This document shows positions 1 through 11,708 of a stretch of DNA of 64,000 bases, in pieces. The stretch spans positions 1 to 64,000 of the forward strand of contig JASANC010002175.1 in the NCBI GenBank assembly GCA_030248135.1, in the 5' to 3' direction. Made by a program: the position numbers and the translations under genes. This DNA comes from Theristus sp. LFF4_11 (lineage: Eukaryota > Nematoda > Chromadorea > Monhysterida > Xyalidae). Positions within the stretch are counted from its first letter, which is position 1. Each line of letters begins with the position of its first letter. A model generated the notes under the pieces. The model saw only the letters and a program-made list of their open reading frames with translations. It searched no databases and was not told where the DNA came from.

Positions 1-854
1 GCGGTAAAAACTGAAAGCGCGAACACATGTTGATGACATACCGGAAAAAAAAAAAGAGATAGAAAAATAAGTAACACTGTTTTCAGAATAGGTTTTTCGT
101 GTCTACAGCGTATGAAAAGTAGTCGGATAAAAATTTTTTCGCGGCTCCAAGCACAACTTTGGGTGTTCATTCTGTGTGCACAGAACTTTGCTTGTGGCTT
201 ATACTATGCTCGCTGGAGGAAGCGAGTAAATTTTGAAAAATTTTTGCGAGAGGATAACGGCTCATATAATGCGTGATGGGCTGTCCGCTCGCTGACGCTC
301 GCTCGCGCATCCGCATGATACCTCAACCACGACGGCGGTGACTTCGACCAATAGACAAAACGCAAAAATAATTTTGCATGCATCACGAATAAATATGTCT
401 GAAAAAATACAAATAACACAAATATGTTGCAATATAAGCATCGCTTTGCAAGCTGCTGAAAAAGTGCTACTCAATTTCGAGAATACGAAGAAACGAAAAT
501 TAACAAAAACATACAAACTTCCACGAACACCAGAACTTATTTACAGTGAAACGCGTTTTTTTGGTTATGACGAAATATCATATCGTAAAAATTCATACCA
601 ACACGTATACACAGGCAAACTGTGTTCTGTTAATTTCGTTTGATGCACGTCAAATGTGTGGGTTTGACGTTTTTTACTGCATAATAATTCACGTTTGATT
701 TTTTCGTGCACATTAAAAACTTCTTAGTGATGAGAGTTGACGTTTTATTCAAACACTATGAGGCAAATTGTGTCTCAAAGTCAAGTCACAGTCGCAAGAA
801 ACCTGTCTTAAAGGAAAAGTATGCACAAAAAATCACCAAAGCTATGCAATTTGC

Positions 855-980
855 ACAATATGGCCGAATAAATAAGGCACTCCTTGTATTCTCCATCAAG
901 GCTGGATCGGTCGCAGACTCAGGGGAGTTGTCTTTTTCGGGAACGCCAGGCTATCTCCAATCAGGTGTGCAAAGGAGAAA
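855..980. repeat. Partial copy of the GTATGGCCGAATAAATA MITE family
   Basis: The terminal sequence ATATGGCCGAATAAATAAGG and following motifs (TCGCAGACTC, GAGTTGTCTTT) match one end of the fuller elements at 11709-11980 and 13146-13413. The other end is not visible here, so the copy is truncated or diverged. Confidence 0.6.
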
Positions 981-1050
981 GAATGAACAGAATAGCACGA
1001 AAAATAAATTAGTGTAATAAACACGTCAACAACGCGTAAAACCAGAATCA

Positions 1051-2023
1051 CTAATCGATGTCAATAATCGTCACTAAGCTGTCATCTTCCGAAGGTAAAT
1101 CTTGTTTTCGCTCCCTTTTACCATTGTCACCACCATCTCCACGTCGGTTGACTCCCAGAAATCGCGAAACCTTCATCAAACAGCAATTGAATTCAGAGCC
1201 GGTGTCCAGTGTTCGCGTCTCGGTGCCGATGTCACCGGCTGTCCCGGCCGGGGGACCGCCGATTCGAATGCGGGCACGTTTGCGAGCAGCGGGACTACCA
1301 CCACTGCTGGGGCCAGTTTTACAGAAGTTTATACTGGCAAAGACCAGTTCATACTGACTTTTGCATACGGTACGGTACAGTACGTCACGTCACGCGTCAC
1401 GTCACGTCACGTCACGTCACGTCACGTCGAAGTCATCGACACGTCATCAGAGTTCTGGTTTTTTACGCAAATCCGGTCCCACCAATGCCTGTCTGCACGC
1501 TTCAACGTGATATGATGAGAGACTGAAATGTGTTGTCTCTACTTTCTGACAAGTTTATTCAGGGCGCTCAGTGGTGTAGCACTACTGCACTACAACGCGT
1601 TTAGTAAATCTGCGTTCTGGGCTAATTTCATGCGAATTTTCCAATAAACATATTTCAATTTTCTCACACCACATTGAAGATCAGACTTTATTGGTGAAAC
1701 AGTTTACGTGGAAAACAAAACAAAAACTGTGATGATCCATGGATTCCAATCAGAAGCTCCAGCAGTGGTGTAGCACTACTGAACTACAAACTAGGTTTTT
1801 AGTAAAACTTGGTCTCTGAAGTCGGAGTCTGGTTTCTCGACGATTTCAGAAGACTCTGGAGTTAATACTGAGTGACTTCTTGCTCGCCTTGAGCGAAATG
1901 TCCGCGATTTCCGATCGATCATTAGCGGAATCGTCATCCGTTGGTGTTGGTGCCGGCGGCTTGATTGGCACGCATTCGCGCTTTGGCCGCGTGGTACCCA
2001 CGCCACGCTTCGACGGATGAGTG
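1051..2023 (-). CDS. 3' end of an unrecognised gene (two exons)
   Basis: Two minus-strand open segments join in phase. The upstream exon (2023-1877) follows a TTTCCAG acceptor and encodes a basic, Pro/Thr-rich stretch beginning THPSKRGVGTTRPKR. The last exon (1333-1051) follows TTTGCCAG and ends SLVTIIDID before TAG. The upstream exon begins one base into a codon, so more exons must lie to the right (above 2023), but I could not find them. Composition (Arg/Lys/Ser-rich with acidic patches, no membrane segment) suggests a disordered nuclear-type protein. I recognise no domain. The donor proposed at 1876 (GTCACT) is weak. An open frame on the opposite strand over the last exon looks like a shadow. 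Confidence 0.4.
1381..1428. repeat. ACGTC pentanucleotide microsatellite
   Basis: About nine near-perfect tandem ACGTC units, with one GCGTC interruption near the start. Confidence 0.9.
1570..1790. repeat. Pair of 26-bp near-palindromic direct repeats
   Basis: AGTGGTGTAGCACTACTG followed by a CACTACAA/AACTACAA tail occurs at 1570-1595 and again at about 1764-1790, in the inferred intron of the minus-strand gene. The core reads nearly the same on both strands. It may be the ends of a small mobile element. Confidence 0.5.
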
Positions 2024-3009
2024 CTGGAAACTGATTTTTTCGTTCTTTAAAAATATTGAAAAACGTTTGGAACCATTGAACAATTTATTGTTGTTTTTTG
2101 ATTTTCAAATTTTTATTAGATTTCTAATACTTGGATTCGGTGATTATCACACAGTAAAATTGGACACAGTCACAATACAATCCATAACCTGCAAATACGT
2201 ACACACACACACACCACACACACGGACATTGGCGATTTTTTCTCTTGGTAAACTAAATGGTTTGAAATTCAGACTAAATGGGCATTTTCGGCTGTGCAGA
2301 GTCAAAAGCCGCGATGAGAATTTTGCTTTCTAATGTGCCGAAAAAACCTATTACAGCAGAGCGTGAGTCAACGTTGGGACGTTACCCTTTCTGACGTTTT
2401 CAGAAACAACCCGGAGCAAATGGACATTCAAAGACGAAAAAGGTTGAAACAAACCGGTAACGTTTTTGATGCCTTTGATTTACACAAGGCAAATGTTCGC
2501 TTGTCAAACCGCTTGGTAGATGGTTTCTTCATTTTCACATGGTTTCAATTGCTGCTGCAAGTACGGTTTTTATTTAAAGTACTTTTTAGTCCAGGTAAAA
2601 TAGGATTTTACTTTGGTTTGGTTATGTAACACGGTGGGATTATACTTGGAATCATAAAAACAACTTGCCAAAATAATGTAAACCAATTTGAATTGCTAGA
2701 AGAAACAAAGAAGCGTCAGCTGATTTTTCTTGCCAAAAAAAGGTGAAAACGTTCAACATTCTCTTTCATTGAATAACCGACGAATAATGAATAGTAAGTA
2801 ACTCGAATAAGTTGGTAAGAGAAAACGATTTTTTTCATTTGTACACACAACACTCTCACAGTCGAAATCATCTTTCCAGACGTAACACACACGATTGTGC
2901 ATTTGGGCAAGACGACAAACGATGAATGAATTAATTTCCAGGAATCAATTTTCTTCAAGTTTTCACCGGTGTGATGCTGTGCTTTTTGAAATTGATTAAA
3001 AATCTATAA
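2024..3009. other. No supported gene
   Basis: AT-rich sequence with a short CA microsatellite near 2200-2222. Missing upstream exons of the 1051-2023 gene may lie here, but none stands out. Confidence 0.5.
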
Positions 3010-3509
3010 TCTATAATACTAAGATAGTAACTGTGTGTTGAAATTTGAACGGATCACCGTGGTCGGGGTGCACCCAAGGACTGTGCATCACGGCTGACGC
3101 AATGCTTTCCCCACTCTGCCCTTCCAGACTGCTGTGAACGACAAGAAGCTGAAATATTAACATTGTTTTTGGGGTGCAATTGCTGAGATGAAACAGTGCG
3201 AAACAAAATCTCGCTGCAATTAGGATGCAGCTAATGAAATCAGAAAACAGGGAATCATTCGGTTGAAACGGTTGTAAAAATGTGAAAACTGTTGCAGAAA
3301 TTGCAACGCCAAAACGACTCCGCCCGCATTTCGCTCACCTGAGTGCCCATGAGCACCAGCATAATGCAGACACGTCCGCCATCAACAAACATCTTTTTTA
3401 TGTCTCCGTCACTGGAAAATCAACAAAGGACAAACTAAACAAGTCGTGGGACAACTTGACTTTTGTGAAAGTAATTGCGGGAAAAATGAGATAAGCATTA
3501 GTGCATCTA
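3010..3509 (+). mobile_element. Second Helitron 5' end, apparently truncated
   Basis: The sequence from 3010, TCTATAATACTAAGATAG preceded by A, is the same as the first bases of the Helitron at 3510. No CTAG-type 3' end is seen before the next copy starts, so this looks like a truncated or tandemly inserted relative. Confidence 0.5.
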
Positions 3510-5534
3510 TCTATAATACTAAGATAGTAACTGTGTATGTATGTAAGTAAGTCAGGTCCGTTCCGCTACGTTGATTGGCTATTAAAATTTACAAATTTGA
3601 GCCAATTTTGCTATTTAAGTCATCATCAGCTGAATACTCATACTCCATTTTCTAATGATGACAATGCAAATACAAGTTTAAGTCGTCATTCCGCATGGCT
3701 TTAGTCATCATGATGCCTTTTGCTCAAGAGCGACAACCAACAAGCGAGACAATCGTAATAATTGCAAGGACTCCATTGTAGACGATGGAGTGTTTTTTTA
3801 CAAAAAACGAGTTTTTTTGTTGCACTCGATCAAAAAGAACTGGCTTAGGTTAGGGTAAGCGGGGAAAAGAAGTAAACATTCGAAACAAAAGCGGGAGCTT
3901 TGCTACGGGTACTCAGTAAAATGTAGAAAATCGTTGCTTTTTTCATTTGTTTTTTTATCACAGAAAATGCGTCACTTACGATAGAAAAGCTACATAGGAA
4001 GACAAAAACGACCGTTTTACACAATGGACACTCAGAAACGTGTTGCTTTTTGTTGAACTCGATCAAAAAGAATTGGCTTTGTTTAGGGTAAGCGGGGAAA
4101 AAAGTAAACATTTGAAACAAAAGCGGGAGCTTTGCTACGGGTATTCAGTAAAATGTTGCTGTTTTGTCATTTCCATTCTATCAAAAATCCTTGGCTAAGG
4201 TTAGGGTAAAAAGTAAGAGAAGTAAACATACCACACAAAAGTGGCCGTTTTGCAGCGAATATTCAGAAAAGTTTTGCATTTTTTCGTCATTTAAACTTTA
4301 AAAGGCTTGGCTTAGGTGAGCTTTGCTACGGGCATCCAGTAAAATGTTGCTGTTTTGTCATTTCCATTCTATCAAAAATCCTTGGCTAAGGTTAGGGTTA
4401 AAGGTAAGAGTAGTAAACATACCACACAAAAGTGGCCGTTTTGCAGCGAATATTCAGAAAAGTTTTGCATTTTTCGTCATTTAAACTTTAAAAACGTTAG
4501 CTTAGGTTAGAGTAAGCGGAAAAAGAAGCAACTTATCAAGACGAAAGTTGGCGTTTTGCAACAATTGTTCAGAAGTGTTGCCTTTTTGACATTTACACTC
4601 TAAAAGGCCTGGCTTAGGTTAGGGTAAGCGGGAAAAAACCATTACCAAGTCAAAAGCGGGCGCTTTCCAATGGGTATTTAGAAAAGTATTGCCTATTCAG
4701 AAATGACAGCTGACTGAAGCAGATTACTTTTCTTAAACCCGTATCTTAAACTGAAACAAAAACTTAAACCGGTATCATTTTGTTGCTGATTGTTGTTAAA
4801 CTTAATTGTTGCTAATCAAACGACATTTTTTTGAACAGGAATGGCGATTGAACGATATTTGACGATATTGAAAAGCTAACCAAACAAGATTTATTTCTGA
4901 AACTTTGAGCGGGAACGGCTGTTATGTAATTGTTGCTGATCAAAGGAGATTTTTTTGATATTTTAAACGGGAAGGACAGTGGAATGCAGCTGATTAACAA
5001 AGAATGAAAGGACAAATAAGCGACATTGAAAAGCTAATAAATGCGTGAATTGATTTTGATACTTTAATAGGGAATGGCAGTTGTTTGTTGCTGATTAAAA
5101 AAGATTGTTTTTCATATTTTGAATGATAGTGCAGTTTTGATTGTTAGATATCTGTTATTTCTTATGTGTCGCTTTGATTGATGCTGAAACAGCGAATACC
5201 AAACCACACAGTAATCAGTGTTATGGCGAGTAAATCAGGTTACGATTAAATCGACAGCAATAAAATCAGCAAAAGCATGTTGCTTGACAAAAAACACGGC
5301 TTAAACAACAAAAAATGCTGTGATTTTCAAAAAAGTAGAAGCATCGACGGATTGCTTTAAAAGTGAGCGATCATTTCAATGGTAAATCAACAACAGTCGG
5401 TTAAAGCAGCTCAAAATCAAAATGCAATGCGTTTTGAGTCCGCGTCGTGGGCAAGGTCAAAAGGAAAAACCAACTCAAAAATAATAGTTGTATTTATCAG
5501 CTAACCGTGCCGTAGGCACGGGTCAATTTGCTAG
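3510..5534 (+). mobile_element. Non-autonomous Helitron
   Basis: The element starts TCTATAATACTAAGATAG directly after an A. It ends CTAG directly before a T, which is the A-T target and TC...CTRR end structure of Helitrons. A 7-bp stem hairpin (CCGTGCC, loop GTA, GGCACGG; 5505-5521) lies about 10 bases before the 3' end, as the Helitron terminator should. There are no terminal inverted repeats or target duplication, and no Rep/helicase frame, so it depends on a helper. A telomere-like tandem array fills its middle. Confidence 0.8.
3830..4700. repeat. Degenerate tandem array with telomere-like TTAGG cores
   Basis: About seven or eight units of roughly 110-160 bp each carry GGCTTAGGTTAGGGTAAGCG or a variant, then AGTAAACAT, a GCGGGAGCTTTGC-type segment and TATTCAGAAAAGT. 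The array lies wholly inside the Helitron. The core resembles the nematode telomere unit TTAGGC but is too degenerate to be a working telomere. Confidence 0.75.
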
Positions 5535-5535
5535 T

Positions 5536-7541
5536 TAGATGAATATGATCAAACGTGTTTATAAAGATCTGTTAAAAGTAATGAAAAGTGGCTATAGGGA
5601 TTGATGGCTTCGGCGACGAAAAGTTGTTGATTGGATCGAAGCCTTTGACTATGGCGTATGAAATCACGTTAGTTAGAGCAGCACAACAAAACTGTTTTGA
5701 ACGAATGCAAGCTTTTTTAGTTTGTACTAAACTGCTTGTGTGTTTGTGACTGTGCGATTGCAAAACATTTTCGTGAAAGAATGTTCACAATACAATCCTT
5801 CAATCATGTGCTTCGTCCAAAACACAAAAGTGCCGCTTGTTCATATAACTGTGTGGTGTTTTTCCTCAACTGTAATCACTTAAAATTTTAATTATTAAAT
5901 GTTAATAAAATTCTGCTGATTTTTATGTGCAACATGACAACGTGTGTATAATCACATTTTAATGCCGCAGTGGCAAATTGAGGTAAGCAGAGATGATTGA
6001 AATAACAATAAAAATTTGAGATACACTGCTAATTAGGAAATCGGCTTTATGGGAACAAAGATTTTAAAAATGTAGGTATTCCGTAACTGACATGTAAACA
6101 ATCAAATTAAAAGTCAATCGCATGTGCGTCAATGCGACAAGGTGAAGTCCAACAGAGACATGGTGTTGCTTTATTCAAAACTGCTAATTGCACCTCAAAA
6201 TTAATCACATGTGTACTGCCGAGTCGCCAGGTAATTTTCTAAGGTTTTTGTTGTTGAACACTGAAAACCCGTCGTTGTGCATTTCTTTGTGTAATTTACA
6301 GTCCGTCTGGATATGCAACATGACGTAATAACCAACCAATTAGCGCTGAGAATTGCTATGACCAAACAATCAGCTAGTTGCATATATTATCCAGATGGAC
6401 GCTAGTGAAAAACGTGTCATGAGAAATGGCCATGATAATAAATCCCTGAAGGAATAGCATCTTGTGCACGTACTTGTGCATCTACAGGTGCAGTATTTTT
6501 CTGCATGCGTTGTGGCCCACGGATTTTTTATAATTCTCCGTCATTCAGTAATTTTACTTTTGCGCTCAATACAATGTATGTTCACGAAATGCATCGCAAA
6601 CAAATTATGAAAAACCAAACCATTGTAATATCTTTTATTTTGGTCCCGCGTCACAATGCGCGCATAAATGGGTAAGCAGTCAGTCTCATGCACGACGCGG
6701 GAATTTAAAATTAACAAAGGGATCCGAGTCCCCTAAATAAGGCCGGGTCACTTATGCTATTCTGAATTACCACATAAAGATTGAAATTAGTTTCCTTTCA
6801 CGTCCACAACCGCATTGAGTCGCAGGTCTTAAAGAAAAGATAATATTTGCAACCGAAAACACGACAAGAGTGGTTCACCTTGCTTGTGTAGCACAATTTA
6901 CAAAGCTTTCTTCAGTTACACGCTTCACAATCACAAATGATGTTCTTGAGAAAAGGAAGAGAGACAGACAGCGTTTACTGTCACAGAAGAAGCCGCCGGA
7001 CAGAGCGTTGACAGAGCTAGCATAGAATCGACCGTTGTTCCATTTGTACTAATCACGGGACGCGGGCGCTTGCGCGTACAGCGGTCGCGTCACCTTCTCC
7101 TTTCCTCGGTACTAAAATTAAAAAAAAAGTTTTTTTGAATTCTGGAGTAATGTTACATTTGACGCTTTCAGTGCGGTTCGCATGGAGCCTTACGGCTGGT
7201 ATCTTAACAATTTGTTGAACTAACAGTTTCAAGAACAAATAACGTATAGAGGAAAAAGGAGCGTTCATTTTCTCATTGTTTTAGTGTGCGAAAGTGATTC
7301 ACAACGCTGCATTGATTTCTTGTCTCGATAATTACCCAGTATTCTTCTTTCACGCAGAAGAACGGAAGTCTGCAGAAATTATCGATAGCTGCAGTGGTTT
7401 GATCTCTTTTCAAGTCTCCCACACACAACAACTCAGTCGACTGGCAGACTTCCCCCGGCCGACAGCGGACTATTCCGCATATACCTGAAATTAAAACATT
7501 CTCAATTGAGAATACAATTTTGTAATATCAGATATGACCTA
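5536..7541. other. Non-coding stretch with small hairpin elements
   Basis: No coding exon is convincing. A roughly 105-bp inverted-repeat element lies at 6299-6406 (arms GTCCGTCTGGATATGCAAC and GTTGCATATATTATCCAGAT). A diverged copy of a short palindromic MITE lies at about 6697-6772. Confidence 0.5.
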
Positions 7542-7758
7542 TTTTTTCAAACGTGTCCCACTAAAGTGACGTCATGTGCCGCCAAACATGCGCTTGCCGT
7601 TCACAGCAACCAGACTATCCGTTTAGCCGATTTCTTTCCGTAAACAAATGGTGAATGTCGAATCAGTCACACCAAACTGACATTTTAGTGTCTGTACTTA
7701 GACAAACGGGCGTTTTTACAACAAGTGACGTCATTTTAGTCCGGACACGTTTGAATAA
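7542..7758. mobile_element. MITE with TTCAAACGTGTCC inverted ends
   Basis: Inverted ends of about 30 bp: TTTTCAAACGTGTCCCACTA on the left, and TAGTCCGGACACGTTTGAA on the right as its imperfect complement. Both arms include TGACGTCA. There is no coding capacity. Confidence 0.7.
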
Positions 7759-7919
7759 ATCCACAATACAATGTCGAGATGCGGGTGAGTGTGGAACCTG
7801 TTGTTTGGCACGTATTTATACGCAACCAAATGTTATGCAAGATGCGGCATAAAACCACAAAATGACTCGTCCTCGTCGCTACAGTCGCTAAATCGCGCTA
7901 GAAATCAGTTTCGTGTTTA

Positions 7920-7998
7920 GCGCCAATTCAAAATTGGTGAAGTGTCAATCAAGTCCCTGAGATTCGACCAGGTCACTTGGGCAGTTTTGAATTCCCGC
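7920..7998. repeat. Short palindromic MITE (family B), copy 2
   Basis: About 78 bp with arms GCCAATTCAAAATTG and TTTTGAATTCCCGC and a TCCCTGAGATTCGACC-type centre. The same design recurs at 63667-63737 and, more diverged, at about 6697-6772. Confidence 0.6.
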
Positions 7999-9052
7999 AT
8001 CAAACACGAAACTAACTATTTGTAACGTCTGCAAACGCATTGGGTCGCAGAGCCAAAAGAATCGATAATAATTAGCAGTACAGTTGTTGTGTTACACAGT
8101 CAACCAAACCAACCAACGCGTAACGGAGCACAGTAGGCCCGATAAACCCAGGGAGCACGGAAAATGTTGGTGCCGACCCGCAGCTGTTGATTATAGCAGC
8201 GGTAGTTTGTTGGACACATGAATACTGTGAGACACGGCTCTGAAAATTGAGAAGAAAACTGATTTTGCCAGGCAGCACAAGTACACATTAACTCAAAAAA
8301 ATATGTGATCAAGTTGGTCAGCTTAGAGCATGGTCAGATATTTGTCGAGTGTTGCACTAATGCACAAGCATGACACACGCCAAAAAGGGTGTGTCTCCGT
8401 GCCCTGTCCGCCAGGGTGTTGCACATTGTTTCCTGTAACGCGTGGTGCCCCAAAAAATGTCCCGCCGAGTTCCGAATGTGGTGTTGCCACTCACGGCTGA
8501 TTGTTGAGGTAACTACAGGGTGGGCCAAAAGAGGTTCCATTTTCAAACTGTTGTCACTGGCTGGTGTTTTAATATTATGAGCTGAAATTTTCAGCATTGA
8601 TAAAACATGTGATACCATTTTAGTGACAAATTTTTTTTTCCGATATATAATTCCTGGCGCTCACTGTGGCAGATTTTCTAAAAAGCTCGAAAAATCAACA
8701 AATTGACTGAAATGAGTGCAAGAAAAAATTAGTATCAAGATGCGTGATTCAATTTTGAAACTGTTGCGAAGGTGACAAATGGGTCTTTTTGGATACCCGG
8801 GGTATTGATAGTTCAAATCATGCGCTCAGATTGGAAAGGTCTCACACTTGAATTGCATTTGAGCAGCTCGAGCGAAATTCTGATGTTTCACAACAAACTC
8901 GAGTCAGCAGCCATGCGACTGCGACAGAAAGAATTGTTCAGTTGACTTTTTGTTTTGTGTGTTGCTCTGTCTGTTAATTTGTTTCTTTTGAAAAGTTTTT
9001 CTGCGGTTTGAATCAAAACAGTGTTTCAGTTTCAGTTTTCTGCAGTTTCGTC

Positions 9053-9388
9053 ATGGTTAAGTGGACAGCAGAACAACGGCTCTGGTGTGCTATCTGGTGG
9101 GAGCAATCTGAAAGTTTTTCTGCAGTGACTCGCCAGTTTCGCGTAAAATTCAATTTGGGTCGCCACGAGATTCGCCAACCAAGTCCGTTCTTTTGTGGCA
9201 CACCAATCTGCTTGAGCATGGCAACGTGTTTTACCGAAAAAGTGGATCCGGTCGACCTTCGATTGCTGCTGCATTCAAAGACCCGACGGCATTTGGCCGA
9301 ACACGACAAGGAAGAAGAAGCTGATGAAGAAATCCAGCCGCTGACGGACGAGAACCTTGATGATGATTTGGATGGCTATGAGCAATGA
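9053..9388 (+). CDS. Transposase remnant: N-terminal helix-turn-helix and acidic tail
   Basis: From MVKWTAEQR the frame runs 111 residues. Residues 1-40 (MVKWTAEQRLWCAIWWEQ, then AVTRQFRVKF) have the layout of the helix-turn-helix in DUF4817-type mariner transposases. The C-terminus is acidic (EEEADEEIQPLTDENLDDDL). The central catalytic domain is absent, so this is a deleted transposase gene or a co-opted fragment. An in-frame ATG at 9008 would add 15 residues; 9053 is preferred because it starts the recognisable domain. Confidence 0.5.
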   Translation: MVKWTAEQRLWCAIWWEQSESFSAVTRQFRVKFNLGRHEIRQPSPFFCGTPICLSMATCFTEKVDPVDLRLLLHSKTRRHLAEHDKEEEADEEIQPLTDENLDDDLDGYEQ

Positions 9389-9479
9389 TTTGTAGTGAAA
9401 TTCTTGGTTAAAAATTCGTTTTTTTTAATTTGGGAATTTTTAAACATTGTGCTGTAAAACTGAATCTACTTGACCAAAC

Positions 9480-10277
9480 TATAGTCGGACTGGATAATTT
9501 CGAGCATTAGCTGATTGGCTGGTGCGTTACCGTAATCAGATTCAAACGCGGGCCGTTCAAATTGCACTTTGCTTTTTTTCAATTTCTAATTTTTCAGTGT
9601 TTGTGTTGATGAATGTTTGAATTTTCAATGGACAAAACTTGTTTGTGATTTATGTGATACAGAAAAATAAAAAAAGTAAAGTTTAAGGCGAATTATTATT
9701 TTTTTCAGAAAAAAAGAACGACGACGACGGTGACAAATCTAAATCAAAAATTTGGCCATGAAAGCTGCTGTTCTATATTTTTAAACTGCAACAAATTGTC
9801 TATAAACAGCTCAAAGATGCAGAAAAACTAAAATCAGCTGTTTCCAAAGGCACAAATTCATTTTCCGAACAAGTACGACGGCGACAGCAACGACGACAAC
9901 TAGAAATGTTGTTGTGTTTGATTTTTAATTGAAAATTTTGTTTATGATGATTTGTTTTGTGGGAAAATTTGAAAAGCAATCGGTTTTCAAACGAATATTC
10001 ACTTTTCGAGCGTCGAGAGCGCATCATCGTCGCCGTCGTTCTTTTTCTGAAAAAAAATAAAAATTCGCCTTAAAATGTACTTTTTTTTATGTTTCTGTAT
10101 TTCATAAATAATAAACAAGTTTTGCCCATTAAAAATCCAAACATTCATCAACACAATCACTCAAAAATAAAAAATTTTAAAAAAGCAAAGTGCAATTTGA
10201 ACGGCCAGCGTTTGAATCTGATTACGGTATCGCACCAGCCAATCAGCTAATGCCCGAAATTATCCAGTCCGACTATA
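9480..10277. mobile_element. Palindromic fold-back element nested in the mariner-like element
   Basis: It starts TATAGTCGGACTGGATAATT and ends with the complement AATTATCCAGTCCGACTATA. The arms (9480 to about 9735 and about 10025 to 10277) pair over about 250 bp, including TAGCTGATTGGCTGGTGCG and the AAGAACGACGACG segment. About 290 bp of unpaired spacer separates them. No coding potential is seen. Confidence 0.75.
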
Positions 10278-10464
10278 GATAAAAATTTTGTCAGAAAAAT
10301 GGCATCACATGTTTTATCAGTGTTGAAAATTTCAGCTCATAATATTGAAACACCAGCCAGTGACAGCAGTTTGAAAATGGAACCTTTTTTTGGCCCTTTT
10401 TTGCAGAAACATTTTCATAAGCAAAAAACGCATGGATCAGGTTCAACCGTTTGTTGTATTTGTG

Positions 10465-10560
10465 AAAATTTTTATGCATCTGCACCTGCAGCATTCACAC
10501 GAACACCTGCATTTGCATGAATATCTACACGAACATCTGCACTTGAATCGGCATCTCTGT
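10465..10560. repeat. CACCTGCA-type degenerate 12-bp tandem repeat
   Basis: Repeated CACCTGCA/CATTTGCATGAA/CATCTGCACTTG units. The plus strand could encode a His/Leu-rich stretch (HLHLQHSHEHLHLHEYLHEH), but no splice or gene context supports translation. Confidence 0.5.
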
Positions 10561-10975
10561 ATTATTTATCTGTGTGGGACACCACACAGGGCGGGACAAC
10601 AGGCGAACAGGACACCGGAGTCGGACATCATTTCTGACAGCATTTTTAGCGTGCATAAGCAAGCAAATGCGCCCACTTGGCTATGATCGGGCCATGCAAA
10701 TGTGTGCTCCCAGTGAATGTCACTCACTGTATTCGTCCACCCAGCGGCTGACCAGTACGTCTGCGTACGCATCTGGCTCGGACGTACCGCTGCTGCATTG
10801 GGTCACTACAATCTGAAAGAAACATCACTTTTTGAATAAAAGCAACATTTCATTGATGTTTGGTGCCACAAAACGGGGTCGTCAGTTAGTTTGAGCGTTG
10901 CTACTCAATTTGCCACAAAAATACGACTAAAACGCGTAGAATGTAGAAAAATAATGCTCGTAAATATCGTATTTT

Positions 10976-11095
10976 AAGGCCAGTTCATAGTGACGTATGC
11001 TGACGTACGTCAACGCACGTCTCCCTAGACGGTGGTATGCGGTAACACGAGACGTGCCGTGCCGTACGCATACATACATCAGTATGAACGGGCTT
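10976..11095. mobile_element. Short MITE with GCCxGTTCATAxTGA ends
   Basis: The left end GCCAGTTCATAGTGACGTATGC and the right end (complement GCCCGTTCATACTGATGTATG) form a 22-bp imperfect inverted repeat. The interior is rich in ACGT palindromes. Confidence 0.6.
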
Positions 11096-11596
11096 CTAGT
11101 GGTATGTATATGTAGCAGCAAATTTAGGCAGTGTTTCTCACTTTTCAACTCACTGGTTTCGTCGTTGTCAACTGAAAAAAGTTCAAGAAGAAAACCAACC
11201 GCTAAGGTCACTATGGAAAGACTTGCACTGTGGCGCATCTCCAATGTTTGAGCGTCGCGCACCGCTGAAAGAAGTGAGCATTTGAAACGATGTTCAATTC
11301 TGTATAATCACGCTGAAAACATGTCCGAGCAAGTGTCCGGTGTCCTGTGGGTCTGCGCCTCCTGCGGAAATAGAAGTGCAAACATCACAGCACATTTAGG
11401 CCATTTTTAGTTTTCAGACACAGACCCTGAGCGGAGGTCGAAACAGGTCGAAACGAAAAAGTGCCGAGGCGGACAGGCACAAGGACACCGGACGCCTGTA
11501 CGGACATCTTTTTTAGCTTGATCACATGAATCTGGCAAAAGCCAACAAGGAGTCTGATTCTGAGAGTAGCAATTTGTTTCGGACATAAAAACGCAC

Positions 11597-11708
11597 ATAC
11601 AATATGGCCGAATGAATAAGGCAGTCCTTGTTTACTCATTCGAGGCGAAATTAGTCGCAGACTAGGAGTTGTCTTTCTCAAAATACCAAGATATTTGCCA
11701 CTCGTGTG
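11597..11708. repeat. Partial copy of the GTATGGCCGAATAAATA MITE family
   Basis: Begins ACAATATGGCCGAATGAATA and carries the same CGCAGACTAGGAGTTGTC block as the full copies. It abuts the full copy at 11709. Confidence 0.6.

Larger units (their letters stand above)
8516..10405 (+). mobile_element. Mariner/IS630-like DNA element with about 120-bp inverted ends
   Basis: The left end (8516-8640) reads ACAGGGTGGGCCAAAAGAGG, then TTCCATTTTCAAACTG and TCACTGGCTGGTGTTT. The right end (about 10283-10405) is its reverse complement over roughly 120 bp with scattered mismatches. Between them lies a short frame with a transposase-type N-terminal helix-turn-helix and an unrelated palindromic insertion. 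No DDE catalytic part remains, so the element is internally deleted. Ends of the form CAGGGTGGGCCAAAAG are seen on IS630-Tc1-mariner relatives of arthropods and nematodes. Confidence 0.7.

Noticed and set aside
3830..4700. True telomere or chromosome end
   Set aside because: Units are long and degenerate with only one TTAGG core each, and the array lies inside a Helitron with sequence on both sides.
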